Source of the DNA: Polynucleobacter sp. MWH-HuK1
Lineage (GTDB): Bacteria; Pseudomonadota; Gammaproteobacteria; Burkholderiales; Burkholderiaceae
Length of the DNA stretch: 64,000 nucleotides
Assembly (NCBI RefSeq): GCF_018881815.1
Contig: NZ_JACVPP010000001.1
Span: forward strand, 1,047,097-1,111,096
Direction of reading: 5' to 3'
Shown: positions 25,303 through 34,225 of the stretch, piece by piece
Layout: each line of letters opens with the position of its first letter
Numbering within the stretch: the first letter of the stretch is position 1
The notes under the pieces: model-generated
Database searches by the model: none
The model's input: the letters and a program-made list of their open reading frames with translations, nothing else
Told to the model about the DNA's origin: nothing
Position numbers and translations under genes: made by a program

Positions 25303-26106
25303 ATGAGATATCTACTATGCATATTGATGGCGATATGCCACTCCTTTGCACAAGCGGAGGATTTATTTGTGCCAGTTGCTGATTTTGCTAATGACTCACA
25401 GCAATTGACAAAGGGCAAGGTGCTTGAATTTTGGGGTTACCACAACTACCAAGGCGATGATAACTATCAAAACACTCTTAAATTGCGTTACTACAATCCC
25501 TTGGAAGCAGGAGATTGGGTTGGTCGCTTCCGTCTTGATACCTCTGTTGTATCAAACTACAACTCAGTATTGCCTTCAAATAACAATGGCCAATATAGTG
25601 CTGGCAACACGATGATCACAGTATGGGGTCAGGATCGAACATTCTTGCGATCACTTGGTGCATTGGTTGGTGGGAGAGTGACAATGCCATTTGGAAATAA
25701 TGGTCAATGGGCGATAGGCCCACAACTAAGTTGGAATTTTAAGCCAACTGTTGACACAATCCTGCGTGTAACCGACTTCTCGCCATTGATTCGTTATATG
25801 TATGGTTTCGATACAAAAAATAATAGCCTCACCATTAACCCAAACCAGCCCCCACTACAAAGAAGCCTGCAACTGTTCCCTACCGCTGGCTATCAACTTG
25901 ACACCAATACGATGCTAAGGCTTTGGGAGGAAAATCCTATTATCTATAATTCAGCTGGTGGTGGTTGGTTTGTGCCGATTGATGCAATGATCGCTCATCG
26001 ACTCTCAAAAAATTGGGTTGTTGCAATAGGTGGAAGCAAGCAACTTGTTCAAACTTATAAACAATATGACTGGTCTTCTTACGTCAAGATTTCTTTTAAT
26101 TTTTAG
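25303..26106 (+). CDS. Outer-membrane beta-barrel-like exported protein
   Basis: The 267-residue protein has a signal peptide (MRYLLCILMAICHSFAQA). The rest alternates polar and aromatic residues in beta-strand style (VLEFWGYHNYQGDD, TLKLRYYNPLEAGDW, VGGRVTMPFG, AIGPQLSWNF, WVVAIGGSKQLVQTY) and ends in the outer-membrane sorting signal VKISFNF with terminal Phe. It resembles small porin or transporter barrels of no defined substrate. It stands between esterase 1 and hydrolase 1 and may let their substrates or products pass the outer membrane. Confidence 0.65.
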   Translation: MRYLLCILMAICHSFAQAEDLFVPVADFANDSQQLTKGKVLEFWGYHNYQGDDNYQNTLKLRYYNPLEAGDWVGRFRLDTSVVSNYNSVLPSNNNGQYSAGNTMITVWGQDRTFLRSLGALVGGRVTMPFGNNGQWAIGPQLSWNFKPTVDTILRVTDFSPLIRYMYGFDTKNNSLTINPNQPPLQRSLQLFPTAGYQLDTNTMLRLWEENPIIYNSAGGGWFVPIDAMIAHRLSKNWVVAIGGSKQLVQTYKQYDWSSYVKISFNF

Positions 26107-26155
26107 GCGTTAGTTTCTTATCTTAAGCAGATGGGATGAATCCCATATAAACAAA

Positions 26156-26187
26156 AAACCACTGGACTTCAAAGACTCCAGTGGTTT
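26156..26187. terminator. Bidirectional terminator between convergent genes
   Basis: AAACCACTGGA / TCCAGTGGTTT, an 11-bp perfect stem with A-rich 5' and T-rich 3' flanks, between the barrel gene (+) and hydrolase 1 (-). Confidence 0.85.
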
Positions 26188-26209
26188 GTCACTCAGAACT
26201 ACCAGAAAA

Positions 26210-27169
26210 TTAAATTAAATTCATCATCGCCAATGTTGCTTTAATAACTTGATTATTGGTATCGTTAAAAAGAGATGGGGTTGTGAAATGAATATAGCCT
26301 GGCATTCGATAAGCGCCCGCAAGGCGGCTATAGGATTGCAGCTTCGTTGCCCAATCACCCGACTGCATTTGCATATAAAGACTTTCATTGCCGCCGCAAG
26401 TAATGATGACCGGGCACTTTACATTTTGAGGGAAGTTGACTGGACTAAAGTCTTTTACCTCTTGCGGTGTGAGCTTTAAGAACTGCTGTCTCATTGAGAG
26501 AGATACTGGATAGAGATCTGTCCATCCACTAAGAATGGAGCCGCCTTTGAGTAGGTTCGCTGGCAATCCTTGCTTGTCCCACTCTGTAACTAACATCATG
26601 TTTGCCAGATGTCCGCCAGAAGAATGGCCTGATACGTATAGTTTATTTGGATCACCGCCAAATTGTTTTGCGTTTTTATAAACCCACGCAACAGCTTTAC
26701 GGCATTGAGCTACTAAACCTGTCATGGTGTTTGGTGGGATGTTATCAAAGCCAACCGATATATAGATTGCGTTATTTAAAAGAAAGGGTACCGCTTGTGT
26801 TGAGTAATTGTTTTTGTTATCAAAGTCCCAAGACCCACCATGGAAGAAGATCATTACTGGTAGACCTGATGCATATGCAGGAGCAAATACATCTAGTTTT
26901 TCTGCATCACCAGGACCATAAGATAAAGTCTTTGGCGGATACTGAGCCCTCACTTTTTCGCTATTGGTAGTATAGGATTCGGCAATTTTCTTCAGTTCAG
27001 GTGGAGGGGGCAAATAAGGGCCTTGGTTGAGCTGGTCATTTAGCTGGCTGACGGTCCAACCTCTAAACACAACCTTTTCTTCTTGGGCCATCAGCCCAAA
27101 GGTTGGCATCGCAGCAAGTGCCGAGCCTGTTAATAGGAATTTTCTACGTAAATTATTAGGGGTTGTCAT
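26210..27169 (-). CDS. Tat-exported alpha/beta hydrolase, formamidase-like (copy 1)
   Basis: The protein has 319 residues from ATG 27169 with GGAGAG upstream; a longer frame from 27256 is rejected because the shorter one begins with a Tat signal (MTTPNNLRRKFLLTGSALAA). The fold has HGGSW (oxyanion loop), GHSSGGHLANM (nucleophile) and a late His in GYIHFTTPSLF. HGGxW plus GHSxGxH is the pattern of arylformamidase-like esterases. It is a paralogue of 31055-32011. It probably acts in the periplasm on esters or amides together with the adjacent carboxylesterases. Confidence 0.85.
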   Translation of the reverse strand: MTTPNNLRRKFLLTGSALAAMPTFGLMAQEEKVVFRGWTVSQLNDQLNQGPYLPPPPELKKIAESYTTNSEKVRAQYPPKTLSYGPGDAEKLDVFAPAYASGLPVMIFFHGGSWDFDNKNNYSTQAVPFLLNNAIYISVGFDNIPPNTMTGLVAQCRKAVAWVYKNAKQFGGDPNKLYVSGHSSGGHLANMMLVTEWDKQGLPANLLKGGSILSGWTDLYPVSLSMRQQFLKLTPQEVKDFSPVNFPQNVKCPVIITCGGNESLYMQMQSGDWATKLQSYSRLAGAYRMPGYIHFTTPSLFNDTNNQVIKATLAMMNLI

Positions 27170-27282
27170 GGGTGGTCTCTCCTTCAAATATGCTTCAATA
27201 ATATATAACTTCTTAATAGGGCGTGAGACTGGGTTATAGTTTTTATCATTCATCATCTCATCAGAAAACTACCCATCTGCAT

Positions 27283-28935
27283 ATGAAAAAAATCCTTGCA
27301 TATCTCATGCTATTAGTTAGTGCTATTACTTTTAATAGCTTTGCTAGCTCAGGATTACCCACGGTTACCGTGGAATCGGGCTCATTGGAAGGCAGTACCG
27401 AATACAGCATGAACGTTTTTAAAAATATTCCCTATGCAGCTCCGCCGGTTGGTGATCTTCGTTGGCGTCCTCCGCAACCTGCTGCTTCTTGGGCTGGTAT
27501 TCGTGATGCATCGAAATTTGGTGATTCCTGTCCGCAACCCTATCTCAAAAATGAAAGCAAAGGTCTTGGCCTGCCTGGTAATGAAGATTGCTTAAAACTC
27601 AATGTATTTACTCCGCAAAAGCCGGCTAAAGATCTGCCGGTGATGGTGTGGATTCATGGCGGCGCTCTCCAGATGGATGGCGCCAGAGATCCTCTCTATA
27701 CGCCAATTAACTTGGTTAAGAACGGTGTCATCGTTGTGACATTTGATTACCGTTTAGGCTCCCTGGGGTTCTTTGCCAGTAAAGAACTCATTGCAGAAGC
27801 TAAAGCAAAAGGTGAGCCCGTTGGCAACTACGGCACGATGGACCAAATTGCCGTTCTTAAGTGGGTTAAGCGCAATATTGCCGCTTTTGGAGGCAATCCA
27901 AACAATGTGACTATTTTTGGTGAGTCTGCAGGTGCCAGAAGTGTAACTTGGTTAATGGTGTCCGATGCGGCTAGAGGTTTATTTCATAGGGCAATTGCAG
28001 AGAGTGCACAGCAAAGTCCTATCCGTGGCTTAGACCAAAGGCGTTTGGGTTTGCCTCCAGGGACTGAAGTTGCCGCTAAATATATGGCGACACTAGGCGT
28101 GAAATCATTGAAGGAAATGAGAAGTTTGTCAACTCAGCAGCTAGTGCTAAGTCCCGCCAATTTGAAAGCAGGAGAGTTTGGCAGCTCTATGATCGATGGT
28201 CAAATCATCAAGGGTGACCCCATTCCCCTCTTCGCTGCTGGTCAGCAAGCGAGAGTACCATTCATGATTGGCACCAACTCTTGGGATGCAAGTCTTTTTA
28301 CATTCAATCAACCTCCTTTAGAGGCTCTCGCAAAGAGCTTTGGAGAGGATCCAAGAATTGTTAATCAGCTATATAGCCATATTCCAGAGAAGTGCGCCGT
28401 ATCAGCAGATCTCATGGGGGATATGTTATTTCGTGCAAGCACTAAATTTTTAGCGGATCGCATGAATGGTGTAGCGCCAGCTTACGCTTATTACTTTGAT
28501 TACCTCACTCGAAATATTCGCCCAGCCTACCCCGGCGCTCCTCATGGATTTGAATTGAGTTTTGTATTTGGTACTAATGCATTAGCTGCCCAAGCGCCCA
28601 AAAAGATGGAATCCTCTGAAAACCGTTGCGCATATATTGAAAAGGCTATTGCAGAAAATAAGACTGGGGCTATCTGGCCTGGTTATATGTATCCCACTAC
28701 CGATAAGTATGATCTGCAGGATATTGCAATTTCTGAAAGGATGTCTGCAAGCTGGGCTCAATTCGCAAAGACAGGAAACCCGAATATAGAAGGACAAGCA
28801 AATTGGCCTATCTATAACCTGAAAGATGATGTGATGAGAAGTTTTTCTCCAAATGACGAATTGATCAAAGGCATGCTGAAGGAGCGCGTAGACTATCAGC
28901 TGCAGCATTTGAAGGGTCTATATACTCACCATTGA
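27283..28935 (+). CDS. Exported type-B carboxylesterase (copy 2)
   Basis: The protein has 550 residues from ATG 27283, with a signal peptide (MKKILAYLMLLVSAITFNSF, cut after ASS). The layout matches copy 1: NIPYAAPPVGDLRWRPPQPA, WIHGGALQMDG, nucleophile GESAGARS and GAPHGFELSFVFG, here with the usual HxxE. Differences lie in the mid lid (GQQARVPFMIGTNSWDASLF, then TFNQPP...). It is divergent from hydrolase 1, 113 bp away, in the same arrangement as copy 1 relative to the rest of the cluster. The leader shares GGGTTATAGTTTTTAT with copy 1. Confidence 0.9.
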   Translation: MKKILAYLMLLVSAITFNSFASSGLPTVTVESGSLEGSTEYSMNVFKNIPYAAPPVGDLRWRPPQPAASWAGIRDASKFGDSCPQPYLKNESKGLGLPGNEDCLKLNVFTPQKPAKDLPVMVWIHGGALQMDGARDPLYTPINLVKNGVIVVTFDYRLGSLGFFASKELIAEAKAKGEPVGNYGTMDQIAVLKWVKRNIAAFGGNPNNVTIFGESAGARSVTWLMVSDAARGLFHRAIAESAQQSPIRGLDQRRLGLPPGTEVAAKYMATLGVKSLKEMRSLSTQQLVLSPANLKAGEFGSSMIDGQIIKGDPIPLFAAGQQARVPFMIGTNSWDASLFTFNQPPLEALAKSFGEDPRIVNQLYSHIPEKCAVSADLMGDMLFRASTKFLADRMNGVAPAYAYYFDYLTRNIRPAYPGAPHGFELSFVFGTNALAAQAPKKMESSENRCAYIEKAIAENKTGAIWPGYMYPTTDKYDLQDIAISERMSASWAQFAKTGNPNIEGQANWPIYNLKDDVMRSFSPNDELIKGMLKERVDYQLQHLKGLYTHH

Positions 28936-29098
28936 TCTGAGAAACTTGCTACCAACAGATAAAAAATAGCAACATTTCAAAATCGAACATATTAATAGGC
29001 TATGCAATAGGCTATGAGTATTAATAATGATTAATTCATACGATTTTGCTTGCTATTGGGTATTAAAATTAAAATTCTTAAAAATAAATTCTAAAAAT

Positions 29099-30985
29099 AT
29101 GTCTATATTCCTGAAAAATATTCTTCTTGTTTGCCTGTTGTCAATTTCAACATTTTTCTCTTTAGCTTCTGCGGCCGAGATAAAAGTAGCTGCTGTTGAA
29201 TTTAATCCCACCCCAAAAGATGTTGATGGAAATATTCAAGGAATAGTGAAGGCTGCAATAACAGCTTCAAACAATGGCGCCAAGCTTCTGGTCTTCCCGG
29301 AATTTTCAGTGACTGGATTTGGTTATATTCCGAGTGGCCCAAATGATTTTGACACTATTCCGGGTAGAGCAACAGCTGCAATTCAAAAAGTAACTAGTAA
29401 ATACAATAACTATGTTGTAGTTGCAATGTATGAGTTAGATAAAGATACTGGTGTCATTCATAATGCTGCAGCATTAATTGGTCCAAAAGGCCTTGTTGGT
29501 AAGTATCGTAAGAACCAAATTCCTGCTGGAGATTATGAAGTAGCGGCGCCAGGCAACTTAGGATTTCCTGTATTTAATACTGATATTGGAAAAATTGCCC
29601 TTCTCATTTGTTTTGACGACAGTCGTCTGCAGTCTTTATTGCTGCCGAGTATACGTGGTGCGGACATTCTTGCGACACCTATTGGCTCAGACACCCTGCC
29701 AAAATATGAAAAGATGAGTAATAGCAATCATTCGACTATTTCAAATATTGCAGTTTTAGCTGGTTGGACGGGGATGAACGTAGTTGCCAGTAATCAAACG
29801 GGGATAGTTGAATTTCCGAAGCTTGGTCTTACTGATCAGCTTACTGGGGGTTCTACTATTTGGGATAACAACGGCAAACAGCTTGCTCATTCAAAGGTCT
29901 CTACATGGACTAAACCATTGCCAGCCGAAACAATTTACGCAACGATTGATCCAGCAAAAAAGAGTGAGCAAAAGACCTATTGGTTAAAGCATCGTCGTCC
30001 AGAGTTATATGGTGCTTATAACCTATATAAAGCACCCGTGGATAGCGCTGCAAACAATACACAAAATCAAGTCTCTGCTCTTTTGGTTCAATACGAGCCA
30101 AGTAATGGCAATGTGGAAGCAAACGCTAAAAAAGTAGATTCGCTCATTAGTCAAAATCAAAGTGTTTTTAATCTTGCTGTATTGCCCTTCAACTCCTTTT
30201 TAGGAAATGTGAAGTTAAGCAAAAATAATATTGGGCAATACGCAGAGCAATTGAATGGTAAGAGTTACACATTAGCATCTGACCTGGCAAAAAAATATAA
30301 AACCTATCTCTTATTATCCATGCCAGAAGTAGACGGCGGAAAATATTACGAGACAGCAATTTTGTTTGATTTCAATGGCAAGCAGACTGGCATTTATCGT
30401 AAGTCCCACCTCAATGATGAAGAAAAAACATGGGCTAGCGCAGGTAATAGCCTACCGGTATTTAATACGGAGATTCTGGGTAAAGTAGCAATTATGCTGA
30501 ATGATGAGGTCCGAATTCCTGAGCTGGCTGATGTTTATGGCTTAAACCGCGCTGATTTAATTCTGATACCTACTGCTTATGATGGCAAACAGTACGGTAG
30601 TGAGGTGAACATCCCCAAGGGATTGGTTCCGGATGCAAGTAATCGTGGTATGAACTTCTGGTATGACATTGCGAAGTATTCTCAGGCGTATACATTGGTG
30701 GCAAACTACCAGCAAGACTCGAATAAGGAATATTTGCGAAGTGCTGTTTATTCTTTGGTTCCAGAGGTGGGGTACTTCCCACCTAGTATTGCTCCGCACA
30801 AGGAGATTGCTTATCAGTCACTATTCACAACCCACGCAAACAATACCTTGTGGATTAACCAGCATGATATGGTGGTGGGTAGGCGCTATGACTTGGCTAT
30901 GCCTTTAACACTCAACATGCAAGGTGATTGCTTTAAAGAGTGGCAAGCAAACTCCACATCTAAATTAGTATGCAAAGGACAGTAG
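29099..30985 (+). CDS. Exported tandem nitrilase (CN-hydrolase) protein, second domain degenerate
   Basis: The protein has 628 residues from ATG 29099, with a signal peptide (MSIFLKNILLVCLLSISTFF, cut after ASA). Domain 1 (about 27-300) has the full triad: Glu68 (VFPEFSVTGFG), Lys138 (YRKNQIPAGDYE), Cys171 (LLICFDDSRL). Domain 2 (about 325-575) repeats the fold with YRKSHLNDEEKTW (Lys435), but the Glu position is Phe (VLPFNS) and the Cys position is Leu (IMLNDEVR), so it is probably non-catalytic. Secreted nitrilases are amidases in vanin and biotinidase; here an exported amidase acting with the esterases is likely. It ends at a terminator. Confidence 0.85.
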   Translation: MSIFLKNILLVCLLSISTFFSLASAAEIKVAAVEFNPTPKDVDGNIQGIVKAAITASNNGAKLLVFPEFSVTGFGYIPSGPNDFDTIPGRATAAIQKVTSKYNNYVVVAMYELDKDTGVIHNAAALIGPKGLVGKYRKNQIPAGDYEVAAPGNLGFPVFNTDIGKIALLICFDDSRLQSLLLPSIRGADILATPIGSDTLPKYEKMSNSNHSTISNIAVLAGWTGMNVVASNQTGIVEFPKLGLTDQLTGGSTIWDNNGKQLAHSKVSTWTKPLPAETIYATIDPAKKSEQKTYWLKHRRPELYGAYNLYKAPVDSAANNTQNQVSALLVQYEPSNGNVEANAKKVDSLISQNQSVFNLAVLPFNSFLGNVKLSKNNIGQYAEQLNGKSYTLASDLAKKYKTYLLLSMPEVDGGKYYETAILFDFNGKQTGIYRKSHLNDEEKTWASAGNSLPVFNTEILGKVAIMLNDEVRIPELADVYGLNRADLILIPTAYDGKQYGSEVNIPKGLVPDASNRGMNFWYDIAKYSQAYTLVANYQQDSNKEYLRSAVYSLVPEVGYFPPSIAPHKEIAYQSLFTTHANNTLWINQHDMVVGRRYDLAMPLTLNMQGDCFKEWQANSTSKLVCKGQ

Positions 30986-31010
30986 GGACATTACCTCTGA
31001 AAATAAAAAA

Positions 31011-31032
31011 GCCACCCATTGGGTGGCTTTTT
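31011..31032. terminator. Bidirectional terminator
   Basis: GCCACCC ATT GGGTGGC with A-run before and T-run after, between the nitrilase (+) and hydrolase 2 (-). Confidence 0.88.
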
Positions 31033-31054
31033 ATCTGCTCGCAAATTTAAGTGG

Positions 31055-32011
31055 CTATACAAGATCCATCATGGCTAATGTGGCCTTAATGATTTCATTA
31101 TCTTTATTCGTGAATAGAGACGGCATTTGGTAGTGGTTGTAATTAGCAACTTTGTATGCGCCAGCAAGACGACCATGAGACTTAATTTTCTTTGCCCAGA
31201 TTTGAGATTGCAGTTGCATATAAGGACTTTCTGACCCCCCACAAGCAACAATTACAGGACAAGTGATGTTCTGCGCATAATCAACAGGGGTATATTCCTT
31301 GATGTCCTTGGCCGTCAGCTTTAAGTACTTTTGTCGTACTGAGAGTGAGTCGGGATAGAGGTTTGTCCATCCGCTTAAGATTACTCCGCCTTTGATTAGA
31401 TTGGCAGGAAGCCCCTGTTTTTTCCATTCGGTAACAAGCATCATACTAGCCAAATGCCCTCCGGAGGAATGTCCGGATACATAAATATTGTTCGGGTCCG
31501 CTCCAATTTGCTTTGCATTCTTAAAGACCCAGGTAACAGCACTGCGAACTTGCCCAACTAAACCAGCCATTGTGTTTGGTGGAATATTGTCAAACCCAAT
31601 GACAACGCAGATTGCGTTTGATTGTATGAATGGGATAGCTAGGGATGAGTAGAGTTCTTTCGTGCCCATACTCCACTCGCCTCCATGGATGAAAATCATG
31701 ACTGGCAGATCCTTAGCATTAGCGGGTGCAAATACATCTAACTTTTCATTGGCGGATGACCCGTATGAAATTGTCTTTGGTGGATATTTGGCTCTAACCT
31801 TTGCCCCGTTCTCAGACAAGGTATCCAAAATTTTGTTTAATTCAGGAGCAGGAGGTAAGTAGGGCCCTTGATCTAGCTGATCATTTAGTTGGCCATAAGT
31901 CCAGTCCATAAAGACTTTCCTTTCTTGAGCCATTAATCCAAATGTAGGCATCGCAGCAAGCGCTGAGCCAGCTATTAAGAATTTTCTACGTAAATTGTCA
32001 GGGGTTGTCAT
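31055..32011 (-). CDS. Tat-exported alpha/beta hydrolase, formamidase-like (copy 2)
   Basis: The protein has 318 residues from ATG 32011 with AAGAGG upstream; a longer frame from 32059 is rejected. Tat signal MTTPDNLRRKFLIAGSALAA, oxyanion loop IHGGEWSMG, nucleophile GHSSGGHLASM, late His in NYNHYQMPSLF. It is a close paralogue of 26210-27169 from start to end. It converges with the nitrilase, repeating the layout of the first module, where hydrolase 1 converges with the barrel gene. Confidence 0.85.
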   Translation of the reverse strand: MTTPDNLRRKFLIAGSALAAMPTFGLMAQERKVFMDWTYGQLNDQLDQGPYLPPAPELNKILDTLSENGAKVRAKYPPKTISYGSSANEKLDVFAPANAKDLPVMIFIHGGEWSMGTKELYSSLAIPFIQSNAICVVIGFDNIPPNTMAGLVGQVRSAVTWVFKNAKQIGADPNNIYVSGHSSGGHLASMMLVTEWKKQGLPANLIKGGVILSGWTNLYPDSLSVRQKYLKLTAKDIKEYTPVDYAQNITCPVIVACGGSESPYMQLQSQIWAKKIKSHGRLAGAYKVANYNHYQMPSLFTNKDNEIIKATLAMMDLV

Positions 32012-32099
32012 TGATAGCCTCTTCATCGACTGAGTAGCAATACTATAAGCAATTTCCAAAGAAAAAGCACCTGGATTTCGCTAGAGGCTTTTGTATAAA

Positions 32100-32133
32100 T
32101 GGAGGGTCGGGCGAGATTCGAAATCGCGACCAA
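32100..32133 (-). repeat. Distal tRNA-Lys 3'-end repeat (att-like)
   Basis: Matches 49183-49216 of the intact tRNA-Lys gene in 32 of 34 positions, from the CCA end through the T-arm (GATTCGAA core), then diverges abruptly. Same strand as the intact tRNA. Confidence 0.7.
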
Positions 32134-32292
32134 AGAGGTTTGCAATTTCTGATTGTCTTATACCCTGTTTTAAGTAAATAATTAAGTATTAATACTTCTC
32201 TACGCCTATTGCAAATCTTAATATTGGGCATATTCATGTTTGCTACATTGCGAATTTATTTTTTTAACGCCTATTAAGTAAGGTTGTGATCA

Positions 32293-32439
32293 ATGAAGGA
32301 TTCAATTAAATGGTTAGCTGTAGTCTTAATATTATTTTTCGTGATTTTTGTATCCGTGGATAAGTTGCTTTGTAATAAGTGGAAATATCATGACTACGCT
32401 GCCGGAATAGATCGTAGTTTGTCCTGTTTTTGGAATTAG
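32293..32439 (+). CDS. 48-residue single-pass membrane peptide, unknown
   Basis: ATG 32293 to TAG 32439. One membrane helix (WLAVVLILFFVIFVSV) is followed by a short soluble tail with two Cys (KLLCNKWKYH; SLSCFWN). TAAGG lies about eight bases upstream. It sits just inside the island edge, 115 bp before the K+ channel. No family recognised; the pattern supports a small protein but is not proof. Confidence 0.4.
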   Translation: MKDSIKWLAVVLILFFVIFVSVDKLLCNKWKYHDYAAGIDRSLSCFWN

Positions 32440-32553
32440 TGCTTTTAAATTATCAAGAAAATTGTGATGTTCTTACAGTGAGAAGTCTGAGAAAGAGCCG
32501 TCTTTTTGTCGGAGCCTTGGAAATGATGGAGATTTGCTTTAGGAGAATTAAAA

Positions 32554-33732
32554 TTGATTAAAAAAAATACATTAAAAAAAATAAATTTTCCAGAGTACAT
32601 TTTTGGAGCTATCCATGCGTTTATTTTGAAAAACAAAGGGAGAACGTTTCGCCAAAAAGTTTTCTCGCTTTTAAATCCAACCCCAACATCTGGGCATCTT
32701 CATCGCATTGTCGATCATCTTATTATTATTTCGGTATTGGTTTCTGTGATTTCTGTCATCCTGGAGACGGTCTCATGGATTCATGCCCCCCTTCAAAAAA
32801 CGTTTTATTCAATCGAAATTTTTACAGTAATTATATTTACGCTTGAGTATTTAGGGAGGGTCTACTCATGCTGTGAGATGCCTGAATATCAAGATCCCAT
32901 CTTAGGAAGACTAAGATACATGCTCTCGATTGGCGCATTAATTGATCTTGTTGCGATAGCACCATTTTTTATTGGTCTCGCATTTCATGAAACATACGAT
33001 TTGCGATTTTTGCGTGTCTTCAGGTTGTCTCGACTATTGAAGTTGACGCGCTATACCGGAACTCTCAATACCATGTACAAGGCCATCTACCGTGAGCGCC
33101 GTGTATTGTTTGCAGCGGCATTTATGATGGTTTTGTTGGTCATTCTCACGGCAAGCCTGGGCTTTGAGTTTGAGCATACCGCGCAACCTGATAAGTTTGA
33201 ATCTATTCCTGATGCGATGTATTGGGCTGTTATTACACTTGCTAGCGTAGGGTATGGTGACTTAACTCCAATTACACCAATAGGCAAGGCAATGACAGTT
33301 GTTATAAGTTTAATTGGTATTGGTATTTTTGCCATTCCAGCCGGTTTAATGGCATCGGCTTTTACTGACCAATTGCGGATTGATCGCGAAGCGTTTGAAA
33401 ATGAATTTAGGGAGGCTATTTCTAAAGGTAAGTTATCTTCAAGTGATCATCTTGCTTTGGAGGCAGAGGCAGAAAGATTGCATTTATCCAAAGAAGATGT
33501 TAATCGAATAACCGATAAAGTGAAGAGTGAGTTAATGAGTAATGGCGGCACCTTGCCAGAGGGGGTGGCTCCAGAAATTATTTTTGAAATGTATCGACGG
33601 CAAGTTAGTCATCTGAAAGTGTTTTCGTTAAGCAAGCATGCAGAATGTTTGAATATGATGGTTCAGGAAATCGAGCATGCAACTGAGTTGGAGCGTGAAA
33701 TATGGCTCGTATTAAATAAAAAATTGAATTAG
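32554..33732 (+). CDS. Voltage-gated-type potassium channel (Kch/Kv-like)
   Basis: The 392-residue protein starts at a TTG with TAGGAG properly spaced; no better start precedes the first helix. Six-helix Kv plan: S1 near 52-72, S2 near 86-103, S3 near 130-146, an S4 with regularly spaced Arg (LRFLRVFRLSRLLKLTRYT), S5 near 187-206, pore with filter TLASVGYGDLTP near 230, and S6 near 248-272. The C-terminal 110 residues are soluble and helical without a typical RCK domain. It conducts K+ across the inner membrane. It is the first large gene of the proposed island. Confidence 0.9.
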   Translation: MIKKNTLKKINFPEYIFGAIHAFILKNKGRTFRQKVFSLLNPTPTSGHLHRIVDHLIIISVLVSVISVILETVSWIHAPLQKTFYSIEIFTVIIFTLEYLGRVYSCCEMPEYQDPILGRLRYMLSIGALIDLVAIAPFFIGLAFHETYDLRFLRVFRLSRLLKLTRYTGTLNTMYKAIYRERRVLFAAAFMMVLLVILTASLGFEFEHTAQPDKFESIPDAMYWAVITLASVGYGDLTPITPIGKAMTVVISLIGIGIFAIPAGLMASAFTDQLRIDREAFENEFREAISKGKLSSSDHLALEAEAERLHLSKEDVNRITDKVKSELMSNGGTLPEGVAPEIIFEMYRRQVSHLKVFSLSKHAECLNMMVQEIEHATELEREIWLVLNKKLN

Positions 33733-33877
33733 AGCGCTGGGTTCACTATTCGGTTGAGAGCGATCACTCGAGAGCAATTTTTTGTCAAAGTGGTTACACA
33801 GATCGTTTGTTGAGTCCGTACAGCAAGCACATTCCAAATAACCCATAAGAAAAGTCGCCCGAAAATGGCCATATAAC

Positions 33878-33922
33878 TGGTAGGGTGGCTGAGATTCGAA
33901 CTCGCGACCAGCGGATTAAAAG
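33878..33922 (-). repeat. Decayed tRNA-Lys 3'-half copy
   Basis: GAGATTCGAACTCGCGACCA and, after one change, CGGATTAAAAG match tRNA-Lys (49196-49227), preceded by TGGTAGGGTGG against TGGTGGGTCGG. After the anticodon region the match is lost. A second copy of the integration-target sequence. Confidence 0.65.
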
Positions 33923-34006
33923 AGCAGTTTTAACGCCGACACACTCAACTTAACACAAAGATATACTGGTTTAGTGCCGAGTCAAACGGATGCTTAATTG
34001 TTTACT

Positions 34007-34065
34007 AGTCCAGTTGGTTGGAACATTGGACTCATAATTCTTTGGCTCTGGGTTCAAGTCAATTA
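34007..34065 (+). pseudogene. tRNA-Met(CAU)-like remnant
   Basis: CCAGTTGGTTGGAACATTGGACTCATAATTC... and GGGTTCAAGTC match the D-arm, anticodon loop (CTCATAA) and T-loop of elongator tRNA-Met in order and spacing. The anticodon and T stems no longer pair well and there is no acceptor stem, so it is a pseudo-tRNA. A terminator lies 20 bp downstream. Confidence 0.55.
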
Positions 34066-34083
34066 ATTGGAGAAAAGGTCACA

Positions 34084-34101
34084 ACCCGGGTGGGTTTTTT
34101 C
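34084..34101 (+). terminator. Small terminator after the tRNA-Met-like remnant
   Basis: AACCC GGGT GGGTT plus a T-run. Short stem, but well formed. Confidence 0.5.
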
Positions 34102-34225
34102 TGTAGTTGCTGCCGTAAGTCACCTCGGGTACATGCCATGCTAAAAATAGGCCCTATTTTGTCCCGCATTGACTGCAGTCAAGCATGTTTCAGACCTAGT
34201 TTTCTATCATTTATTAAAAGAGTAG

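Larger units (their letters stand above)
33733..34225. other. Gene-free stretch carrying tRNA-like remnants
   Basis: No credible reading frame is seen in these 493 bp. The stretch holds a decayed tRNA-Lys 3' half (33878-33922, minus), a tRNA-Met-like remnant (34007-34065, plus) and a small terminator (34084-34101). Confidence 0.6.
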
